Source of the DNA: Candidatus Aenigmatarchaeota archaeon
GTDB taxonomy: Archaea; EX4484-52; B79-G9
Assembly: GCA_023139785.1 (NCBI GenBank)
Contig: JAGLMX010000043.1
Coordinates: 1 to 5,886 of the forward strand
Reading direction: 5' to 3'
DNA length: 5,886 nucleotides
The notes below the pieces were generated by a model. It was not told where the DNA came from. It saw only the letters and a program-made list of their open reading frames with translations, and searched no databases. Below, piece after piece: positions 1 to 4,777 of this stretch (position 1 is its first letter; each line of letters opens with the position of its first letter). Both the position numbers and the translations under genes were made by a program.

Positions 1-904
1 CCTTGATTACAGCTTCTTTTGACTCTTTTGCAGGTCCAAGGAGCGGTAGGGCAATTCCTGCATATTTTGCGCCCAGTGCAATCGCCTTTGCTGCGTCAAC
101 ACCGGTTCTTATGCCACCTGAGGCAATGACGGGTATTTTTACTGCGCGCGCAACCTCTGCAACAGAGCAGGCAGTTGGCACTCCCCAGCTGCGAAACGCT
201 CCTGCGGTTGTTCCGCCACGATATAGCTCTATCTGGCTGAATGAGGTTCCGCCTGCGCCGCTGACATCAATTGCGTGGGCGCCTGCACCTGCAAGCTTTG
301 TGGCAACTTCGCGTGATATCCCGGCTCCTGTTTCCTTGATGATTGTGGGCTTTCCAAGGTCATGGCAGATGGTTTTAATATGTGTTAAGGAGTTTGTAAA
401 ATCAGTGTCGCCTTCAGGTTGTACGGATTCCTGTAGGGCATTAAGATGAATTGCAAGGGCGTCTGCCTTTATTTTCTCAACAGCTTCTTTTGCCTGTTTG
501 AGGCCGTATTCTTTTACAAACTGTACGAGCCCGAGGTTTGCTATTAAGGGTATGTTTGGCGCAACGCCGCGCACGTCATAGGTTTTCCAAAGAGCTTTGT
601 CCTGCATTGCAGCGCGCTCTGAGCCGAGGCCGAGCGCAAGGCCGAGCTCTTCGGCAGCTGCGGCAAGGTTCTTGTTGATTGTTTCTGCTTCAGGCGTGCC
701 GCCGGTCATGGCTGTGATTATGATTGGTGCCGAAAGTATTTTTCCAAGAAATTCACATGAAGTATCAATGCTGTTTTTGCTGATTGAAGGAAGTGCGTTG
801 TGTGCAATCTGTACGTCTTCGAATCCTGTTGTTATGGATGAAGATACGTCTTTTTCAAGGCACAGGTCTATGTGCTCTTTTTTGCGTTTTTCTGTTGGAG
901 TCAT
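1..904 (-). CDS. fni: Type 2 isopentenyl-diphosphate delta-isomerase (FMN-dependent), C-terminus off the window
   Basis: This enzyme interconverts isopentenyl and dimethylallyl diphosphate using reduced FMN; it is the usual archaeal isomerase and acts in the cytoplasm. The minus strand reads without a stop from the ATG at 904 to the left edge, giving 301 residues of a family that is normally about 350-370 long. Family motifs appear in order: RKKEHI (7-12), where many members have Asp in place of Glu; ITAMTGG (63-69); GLGSERAA (92-99); HLNALQE (153-159), which contains the conserved metal and active-site His153, Asn155, Gln158 and Glu159; IIKETGAGIS (188-197); DVSGAGGTSF (213-222); and SGGIRTGVDAAKA (262-274), the flavin-phosphate region of the TIM barrel. 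The ATG is chosen because the RKxxH motif follows it at the expected distance and a TATA-like box lies about 30 nt upstream. The gene points away from the mevalonate kinase/HMG-CoA reductase pair at the other end of the window. Function is secure; only the last 50 or so residues are missing. Confidence 0.96.
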   Translation of the reverse strand, partial: MTPTEKRKKEHIDLCLEKDVSSSITTGFEDVQIAHNALPSISKNSIDTSCEFLGKILSAPIIITAMTGGTPEAETINKNLAAAAEELGLALGLGSERAAMQDKALWKTYDVRGVAPNIPLIANLGLVQFVKEYGLKQAKEAVEKIKADALAIHLNALQESVQPEGDTDFTNSLTHIKTICHDLGKPTIIKETGAGISREVATKLAGAGAHAIDVSGAGGTSFSQIELYRGGTTAGAFRSWGVPTACSVAEVARAVKIPVIASGGIRTGVDAAKAIALGAKYAGIALPLLGPAKESKEAVIK

Positions 905-930
905 AGTATCACAGAACTATTGGTGTGGGG

Positions 931-940
931 ATATATAAAA
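931..940 (-). promoter_or_regulatory. TATA-like box for the isomerase gene
   Basis: On the minus strand this reads TTTTATATAT, centred about 30 nt before the ATG at 904. With the usual archaeal spacing of about 25 nt from box to start site, the leader would be only a few nucleotides. The whole gap to the upstream gene is 41 bp, so the promoter abuts that gene's stop codon at 946-948. Confidence 0.6.
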
Positions 941-945
941 ATTAC

Positions 946-1893
946 TTAGTTTCGTCTTTCTGAATAAAGTTGGGTCAATTGTGCCGCCTCTTTATCTTTG
1001 TCAGCCAGTACATTTGCAATTATTGAATCCTGCATTTCTTTTATTGTGAGTGCTTCATATTGTTTTGCAACTTTGTTCGGCAAGTTGCTTGCGCCATTAA
1101 TTGCCCCGTTTTTTTCATTGTCATCAAAAAAATGGGGTGTAATCATGTTCTTTCTTTTGTTTAGGGAAAAAATGGAAGGTATCCCATTTGCACTTAAAAT
1201 GTGTTTGATTTTTTTAGCATCACTGGAATATTGAAATAAATAAACATTTGCCGGTGAGCCGGTTATTGTACTTGCGCTTCCAACACTTTGTATGTCAAAA
1301 TTGTGAACTTCGACAGCATGCCTGATTGCATCTATGCCGCTTTCAATAAAATGAGGCACACCATACAGTGATCCTTCAGTTATTATGTATGTGGGTTTCA
1401 CGGGTACTTCAAACAGTTTTTTTTCTATGTGCCACCCGTTATTTTTGACAGCAGCATCGAAGTATTTGTTTGTGGGCGGTTCCTGTGCGTTTAGAAAAGC
1501 AGTGATTATGGTGGTGATTTCGGTCACGTCGTCTGTTTTTCTTACTTCAACATATGATTCATTCAGGAGTTCTTTCTGGTTGCCGATACCATTGCCGTGA
1601 TTTGTTTCAAGCAAGACAGAATCGGATGACTTGAATGCTTCATGAACCAATCCTGAAGGCATTCGCCCGTTTTCTACTGCATGAATGTATAAATCCGCGT
1701 TTCCGGAACCATAATGCCCGTCCAAAATTAATGAGGCTGTTCGGGGGTCATTTAGTTCAATGATATTTTCTGTGAATCCATCTGCGTTGTGGTGTTCTTC
1801 TGTAAAAATGCGTTTATCTAAATCGAGGCCATCTACAACAGCAGAATATGCTTTCTGGCCAATCTCTGTCGGGCGAGCGTAAATTTTTATCAT
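946..1893 (-). CDS. Hypothetical protein, 315 residues, cysteine-free
   Basis: I do not recognise this protein. It is soluble-looking, with no signal peptide or membrane segment, and contains no cysteine at all. The N-terminal 140 residues look like an alpha/beta fold: a hydrophobic strand ending in the motif LDGHYGSG (57-64), then a helix-rich stretch, then a second hydrophobic strand ending in LLETNHGNGIG (94-104). A middle part (about 165-260) is mixed strand and helix, and the tail (270-315) is charged and probably helical. The strand-His-x-Gly followed about 35 residues later by a strand with a Gly-rich end vaguely recalls caspase-like/CHAT folds, but the cysteine expected at the second site is absent, so I assign no function. 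The ATG at 1893 fits a TATA-like box 26 nt upstream, implying a leaderless mRNA. It lies downstream of, and on the same strand as, a small membrane protein gene (67-bp gap). The open frame, promoter spacing and orderly hydrophobic pattern make it a real gene. Confidence 0.8.
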   Translation of the reverse strand: MIKIYARPTEIGQKAYSAVVDGLDLDKRIFTEEHHNADGFTENIIELNDPRTASLILDGHYGSGNADLYIHAVENGRMPSGLVHEAFKSSDSVLLETNHGNGIGNQKELLNESYVEVRKTDDVTEITTIITAFLNAQEPPTNKYFDAAVKNNGWHIEKKLFEVPVKPTYIITEGSLYGVPHFIESGIDAIRHAVEVHNFDIQSVGSASTITGSPANVYLFQYSSDAKKIKHILSANGIPSIFSLNKRKNMITPHFFDDNEKNGAINGASNLPNKVAKQYEALTIKEMQDSIIANVLADKDKEAAQLTQLYSERRN

Positions 1894-1914
1894 GTCATCA
1901 CTGCATGTGAACAG

Positions 1915-1923
1915 AATATATTT
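1915..1923 (-). promoter_or_regulatory. TATA-like box for the 315-residue protein gene
   Basis: The minus strand reads AAATATATT, centred 26 nt before the ATG at 1893. This places the predicted transcription start at or next to the start codon, so the mRNA is probably leaderless. No Shine-Dalgarno-like sequence precedes the ATG, which agrees. Confidence 0.6.
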
Positions 1924-1960
1924 GTGTGGATAATTTTAAGAATGGGGTGTTTTACGTAAT

Positions 1961-2350
1961 TTATTTAATGTTCTCAAGCATTTTATGGATTCCGATTACA
2001 TCCGGGTCTGAAAGGTCTCTCTTTTCGGTTTTCTGAAAAAAGTCTTTTGCCTCTGCAAGTGATGCTTTTTCGCTGCCTGAAAGGGTATGTGTGTCAATTG
2101 TGTCTAAAATTACTACAAGAGCCCCTGATAAGACGAAACGAAGGTCTGACAAATAGATATTGCTTGCGCTTAAGTCTTTTTGCATGAGTTGCATATTTTC
2201 ATCACTTGGGTCTGTATTGTAGCCATTGACACCATCGATTACATTGCCTGTGTGCTGGAGTGCGCTGCCAAGCACAAGAGATACTACGGTGAGTAGTGGA
2301 ATGAATAGTGCAAGTATTATTCCTGTAATGCCTAACTCAATTATGTCCAT
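1961..2350 (-). CDS. Small membrane-anchored hypothetical protein, 129 residues
   Basis: I do not recognise this protein. Residues 6-31 form one long hydrophobic helix rich in Ile, Leu and Val, with a Pro at 18, and no basic residues precede it. It could be an uncleaved membrane anchor. The remainder is hydrophilic and acidic (for example TDPSDENMQ at 46-54), with one further short hydrophobic patch at 72-82 (FVLSGALVVIL) that could be a buried helix or a second weak membrane segment. The C-terminal 45 residues are charged and probably helical. The ATG at 2350 is supported by a TATA-like box centred 25 nt upstream and by the hydrophobic helix beginning right after it. The gene is transcribed divergently from the mtrH-like gene across a 79-bp gap. 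It is followed on the same strand by the 315-residue unknown, which has its own promoter-like box, so joint action of the two is only a possibility. Confidence 0.72.
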   Translation of the reverse strand: MDIIELGITGIILALFIPLLTVVSLVLGSALQHTGNVIDGVNGYNTDPSDENMQLMQKDLSASNIYLSDLRFVLSGALVVILDTIDTHTLSGSEKASLAEAKDFFQKTEKRDLSDPDVIGIHKMLENIK

Positions 2351-2370
2351 GTAGTTACATTGAAGTAGTA

Positions 2371-2378
2371 CTTTATAT
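2371..2378 (-). promoter_or_regulatory. TATA-like box for the small membrane protein gene
   Basis: The minus strand reads ATATAAAG, centred 25 nt before the ATG at 2350, the spacing expected of a leaderless archaeal transcript. It lies about 30 bp from the oppositely oriented box of the mtrH-like gene, so the two promoters share one short control region. Confidence 0.6.
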
Positions 2379-2400
2379 GTTTTTCGATGCCCTGAAAACC

Positions 2401-2409
2401 CTTAAAAAC
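2401..2409 (+). promoter_or_regulatory. TATA-like box for the mtrH-like gene
   Basis: The sequence CTTAAAAAC is centred 25 nt upstream of the ATG at 2430. The A-rich bases just before it (GAAAA at 2394-2398) could serve as the TFB recognition element. The spacing decides the start: it points to the ATG at 2430, not to the in-frame TTG at 2421. Confidence 0.6.
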
Positions 2410-2429
2410 TTCACTAAATATTGAATTCT

Positions 2430-3287
2430 ATGTTTGTTTTTCCAAATCCAAAGGAAATTGAGATTTCCGGCATAAAACTCGGCGGGCAGACCGGTAAAAA
2501 CCCACCTGCGCTCGTTGGAACTATGTTTTATGCAGGACACAATGTACTTACAGAGACCGGTTTTGATGGTGAAAAGGCAGAATCGCTTCTTAATCTGCAT
2601 ATACAGGCATCACATGACTCGGGACTACCTTCTATGATGAATGTCTTTGGCGGGGCGGGTGAAGATGTGCTGGTAAAACAAGTTGAGTTCGTTCTTGACC
2701 GCGCAAAAATACCTGTTTTGATTGATTCCCAGGACGCAAAAATAAGGCTTGGCGCGCTCAGGCGCCTTGAAGAGGTTGGTGCTGCCAAAAGGCTCATTTA
2801 TAATTCACTTAATATGACCATCAGCCAGAGCGAAATAAGTGCACTGAAAGAATCAAATATAGAGAGTGCAATTATCCTTGCATATAGTGCGACAGATACA
2901 TCGCTTGAGGGGAAGATCGCGCTTCTTGAGAAGGACTGTGCATTCGGGAAAGGGCTTCTTGAACTCGCTTGCGACTGCGGAATAAAGAATGTTTTGATTG
3001 ATACTGCAATGACGCCTGTGGCATCGGGTGCCGGGATTGCGCTTCGTGCCCTTCCCGGGCTAAAGGCAAAGTTTGGTTTGCCTACAGGGTGCGCAATGCA
3101 CAATGCAGTGTCTGCGTGGGATTATGTGCGCACAAGAAGCACAAGAAAATCAGTTGACCTTGCATCAAACCTGCTTCCGCCTGCGCTTGGGGCAGACTTT
3201 TTGTTTTATGGGCCGATTGAGAATGCAGGGAGTGCATTCGATATCGCTCGGTTTGGCTATGAGCTTGCAAGAGAAGGAATTGAGTAG
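2430..3287 (+). CDS. mtrH: MtrH-like methyltransferase (tetrahydromethanopterin S-methyltransferase subunit H family)
   Basis: MtrH is the cytoplasmic TIM-barrel subunit that moves a methyl group from methyl-tetrahydromethanopterin to the corrinoid carried by MtrA in the methanogen Mtr complex. Relatives outside methanogens pair with other corrinoid proteins. The 285-residue product matches the family along its length: GIKLGGQTGKNP (14-25), GTMFYAGH (30-37), VLIDS (96-100), YNSLNMTISQSEISALKES (124-142), IILAYSATD (148-156), GKGLLELACDCGI (173-185), LIDTAMTP (189-196), AKFGLPTG (213-220), HNAVSAWDY (224-232) and FLFYGPIENA (257-266). It is somewhat shorter than typical MtrH (about 310-320); the C-terminal tail after the YGPIENA motif is short. 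The ATG is chosen by the family N-terminus and the TATA spacing. No mtrA-G genes or recognisable corrinoid protein lie in the window, so the methyl donor and acceptor cannot be told. Family assignment is firm; a role in a Mtr complex is not. Confidence 0.92.
   Translation: MFVFPNPKEIEISGIKLGGQTGKNPPALVGTMFYAGHNVLTETGFDGEKAESLLNLHIQASHDSGLPSMMNVFGGAGEDVLVKQVEFVLDRAKIPVLIDSQDAKIRLGALRRLEEVGAAKRLIYNSLNMTISQSEISALKESNIESAIILAYSATDTSLEGKIALLEKDCAFGKGLLELACDCGIKNVLIDTAMTPVASGAGIALRALPGLKAKFGLPTGCAMHNAVSAWDYVRTRSTRKSVDLASNLLPPALGADFLFYGPIENAGSAFDIARFGYELAREGIE
3268..3283 (+). repeat. 16-bp direct repeat, copy 1 (3' end of the mtrH-like gene)
   Basis: CAAGAGAAGGAATTGA is found here and again, exactly and in the same orientation, at 4234-4249. 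This copy encodes the last residues of the MtrH-like protein. The two copies bracket the EamA transporter gene. Confidence 0.85.
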
Positions 3288-3289
3288 TT

Positions 3290-4162
3290 TCAGGCAATTA
3301 CCAGATATGCCCCGATAAGCATTATTGCGCAGGCAAACATTTTCTTTCCAAGGTCTTTTTCATGAAACAGCGTTCCGCCCACTGCTGTAGAAATCAGGGA
3401 ATTCATGTGTTTTATCGGAATCACAAGAGATACAAATGTCATTGAAACTGCCTGCGCTTGCATGAGGCGATATGCAACAGTCATGACAGATGCTAATAGA
3501 ATCCACCTGAAGGACTTTTTGAAGTCCGGCTCAAGTTTTTTTAGGTCTGGCGTTTTTGCAAGCACAATAAAAGAAAAGATGGATGCTATGAAAAGATGCG
3601 CAATCAGGATGTATTGCAGCGGTGTTATGGCTTTAAGCACAGTTTTGTCAATGACTGATGAAAACGCGTAAAATGTTGCGCTTAAAAATGTGATGTAAAG
3701 GACACTGGTTTTTTCAATTTTTATTGAAGATAGGATTTCACAGGGGTGCCTTTTTGATTCTATAATGTATGCGCCGATAATTATTGTGGTTATACCAATC
3801 ACTTGTGTAATTGTTGGTTTTTCGCCAAGGATAAATACGGCTAAAATTAAAAGAACCGCTGGATTTATGTTTGTGAGCGGCGAAACAACAGAAACAGGAA
3901 ATATCTTCAGGGCTTTTGAGACATATAAGAACCCCATTACACCAAAAAGGGAGCCTGCAAAAAGTAAGGCCAATATTTTCAGCGGAATGTCAAATGATAC
4001 CAAAAACGCAATCGGAAGGACAAGAACAGCATTTATCAGGGAGAAAAATGTTGAGAATTCCAGTGCAGGCATGTTATTTAGGATTTTTTTGTTGATGCTT
4101 GGAACAAGCCCGCTGAGTACAGCAGCCATTATTGCAAAAATATACCATTCCATGAACATCAT
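3290..4162 (-). CDS. DMT-superfamily (EamA-type) membrane transporter
   Basis: The 290-residue protein is almost entirely membrane: about ten hydrophobic helices arranged as two homologous five-helix halves (about 5-135 and 152-290) joined by a charged linker (SKRHPCEIL, 136-144). This is the drug/metabolite transporter architecture of cytoplasmic-membrane permeases and exporters. The end of the first half (SPLTNINPAV at 94-103, then LGEKPTITQVIGITTIIIGAYII at 112-134) and its counterpart in the second half (PIKHMNSLISTAVGGTLF at 249-266, then GKKMFACAIMLIGAYLVIA) are typical of EamA domains. Substrate cannot be inferred. It ends 2 bp from the convergent mtrH-like gene. The ATG at 4162 is the first of two adjacent ATGs; a third lies at 4153. 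A TATA-like box about 39 nt upstream implies a leader of about 13 nt without a Shine-Dalgarno sequence. The gene sits between two exact 16-bp direct repeats, which may record how it arrived. Confidence 0.9.
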   Translation of the reverse strand: MMFMEWYIFAIMAAVLSGLVPSINKKILNNMPALEFSTFFSLINAVLVLPIAFLVSFDIPLKILALLFAGSLFGVMGFLYVSKALKIFPVSVVSPLTNINPAVLLILAVFILGEKPTITQVIGITTIIIGAYIIESKRHPCEILSSIKIEKTSVLYITFLSATFYAFSSVIDKTVLKAITPLQYILIAHLFIASIFSFIVLAKTPDLKKLEPDFKKSFRWILLASVMTVAYRLMQAQAVSMTFVSLVIPIKHMNSLISTAVGGTLFHEKDLGKKMFACAIMLIGAYLVIA

Positions 4163-4196
4163 ACTCGCTTTTTTTGGAGATTGGTGGTTGTAAGAT

Positions 4197-4206
4197 GCAT
4201 ATAATG
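4197..4206 (-). promoter_or_regulatory. TATA-like box for the transporter gene
   Basis: The minus strand reads CATTATATGC, centred about 39 nt before the ATG at 4162, so a leader of roughly 13 nt is expected. A 10-bp perfect palindrome, TGCGCGCGCA (4205-4214), overlaps its upstream edge where TFB would bind. A second A/T-rich element (4217-4227) lies further upstream and could be an alternative. Confidence 0.45.
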
Positions 4207-4233
4207 CGCGCGCAAACTATATTATAAACTAGC

Positions 4234-4249
4234 CAAGAGAAGGAATTGA
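4234..4249 (+). repeat. 16-bp direct repeat, copy 2 (upstream of the transporter gene)
   Basis: This is an exact copy of 3268-3283, 966 bp away. The similarity weakly continues upstream: with a 1-nt gap, 7 of the next 10 bases also match the mtrH-like 3' end (tatgagcttg against tataaactag). Here it is in non-coding DNA, so it resembles a fragment of the mtrH-like gene end. Confidence 0.8.
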
Positions 4250-4272
4250 CGGTTAACCAGAATTGTGTGCTG

Positions 4273-4632
4273 CTAGCGCATGGAATCAGAAAACTCGCGC
4301 CATAAATCATATTGTTCTGTGGCGAGTAGATTATCGACATTTGATAGCTCCTTGTGATATTTATTCTTGAGTTTGTGCGTGATTTCTTCAATAATCTCTG
4401 TTATTTCATCGTTGGCTAAATCATAGTTATTTGCAAGAGTATGCACACTTTTGAGCTTACTTGTCTTTGGATTATCAGAAAGCGCGTGTAAATCTGGTGC
4501 CTTATTGAGGAACAGATACGATTCCCCATCTTTTTTAACTAGGACTTCTTTATAGACTTTTTCGATATCATTTTCTACACGGGTTATTGTTGTTTTCATT
4601 TTTGCTTGTTTAATGTAGTTACCTAAACCCAT
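4273..4632 (-). CDS. Small charged hypothetical protein, 119 residues
   Basis: I do not recognise this protein. It is hydrophilic with no membrane segment or signal peptide. Residues 13-45 suggest a short strand-helix-strand element (TTITRVENDIEKVYKEV, then GESYLFLNK). Residues 72-115 are strongly charged and probably form two helices (NDEITEIIEEITHKLKNKY, then NVDNLLATEQYDLWREF), as in small partner or adaptor proteins. It has no cysteine and no metal-binding or helix-turn-helix motif that I can see. The start is uncertain: the ATG at 4632 has a weak GGTG four bases upstream, while an internal ATG at 4599 (residue 12) precedes the better-structured part. A TATA-like box at 4688-4699 would give a leader of about 33 nt, and a palindrome (4654-4667) covers the predicted transcription start. 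It is divergent from the mevalonate kinase gene. Moderately sure it is real, mainly from its length, promoter and non-random composition. Confidence 0.6.
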   Translation of the reverse strand: MGLGNYIKQAKMKTTITRVENDIEKVYKEVLVKKDGESYLFLNKAPDLHALSDNPKTSKLKSVHTLANNYDLANDEITEIIEEITHKLKNKYHKELSNVDNLLATEQYDLWREFSDSMR

Positions 4633-4653
4633 TTACACCATCTCAATACAATA

Positions 4654-4667
4654 CCACTTATTAGTGG
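4654..4667. promoter_or_regulatory. Inverted repeat at the predicted start site of the 119-residue gene
   Basis: CCACTTATTAGTGG has 5-bp perfect arms separated by 4 bp. It falls about 25 bp downstream of the TATA-like box at 4688-4699 (minus), which is where transcription of the 119-residue gene would begin, so it is placed like a repressor operator. This is inference from position and symmetry only. Confidence 0.3.
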
Positions 4668-4687
4668 ATATCGTACATTGGAGTGGT

Positions 4688-4699
4688 TTATTTAAATAA
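4688..4699 (-). promoter_or_regulatory. TATA-like box for the 119-residue protein gene
   Basis: The minus strand reads TTATTTAAATAA, itself nearly palindromic, about 60 nt before the ATG at 4632. It would give a leader of roughly 33 nt, long enough for the weak GGTG ribosome-binding element. A closer but poorer candidate on the same strand is CTAATAAG at about 4658-4665. Confidence 0.4.
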
Positions 4700-4722
4700 T
4701 TTTCTTTTAAGAGATTGTATTT

Positions 4723-4741
4723 TTCGTGTTTTAAGCACGAA
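4723..4741. promoter_or_regulatory. 19-bp near-perfect palindrome upstream of the mevalonate kinase promoter
   Basis: TTCGTGTTTTAAGCACGAA is a dyad centred on 4732: outer 6-bp arms TTCGTG/CACGAA are perfect, and two more pairs inside match after a single mismatch. It ends about 7 bp before the TATA-like box at 4749-4757, next to the TFB site. That position suits a dimeric transcription factor acting on the mevalonate kinase/HMG-CoA reductase unit. No regulator is identified in the window. Confidence 0.45.
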
Positions 4742-4748
4742 CAACAGG

Positions 4749-4757
4749 CTTATAAAC
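4749..4757 (+). promoter_or_regulatory. TATA-like box for mevalonate kinase
   Basis: CTTATAAAC is centred 25 nt before the ATG at 4778, the classical leaderless arrangement. It resembles the box of the mtrH-like gene (CTTAAAAAC) in both sequence and spacing. It also argues against the in-frame upstream ATG at 4715, which would lie before the promoter. Confidence 0.65.
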
Positions 4758-4777
4758 TCCTGATATCAACTCTTTCT

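Noticed and set aside
3..938. Open frames on the plus strand opposite the isomerase
   Set aside because: They are antisense to a gene with full family motifs, have no promoter-like box or ribosome-binding site, and show Ser/Ala/Pro-rich shadow composition.
1952..1959. TTACGTAA palindrome between the two hypothetical genes
   Set aside because: Eight bases is too short to mean anything in A/T-rich intergenic DNA, and it is not placed near a promoter element.
2349..2360. ATGTAGTTACAT inverted repeat over the start of the small membrane protein gene
   Set aside because: The arms are only 5 bp and include the start codon; such short symmetry is common in A/T-rich DNA.
2421..2429. TTG start that would add three residues to the MtrH-like protein
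   Set aside because: Known MtrH proteins begin at the Met-Phe that corresponds to the ATG at 2430, and the TATA spacing fits that ATG.
3512..3542. Hairpin GGACTT-TTTG-AAGTCC followed by seven T's on the plus strand, resembling an intrinsic terminator 225 bp after the mtrH-like stop
   Set aside because: It lies inside the transporter gene, where the T-runs are the complement of Lys codons (DLKKLEPDFKKSF). Coding explains the pattern, though weak terminator use cannot be excluded.
4074..4391. Minus-strand frame spanning the transporter start, the gap and the end of the 119-residue gene
   Set aside because: It overlaps two better supported genes in another frame and shows no domain or promoter of its own.
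4715..4777. Upstream in-frame ATG that would extend mevalonate kinase by 21 residues
   Set aside because: The extra residues contain the palindrome and TATA-like box and have no family counterpart; the family N-terminus begins at the ATG at 4778.
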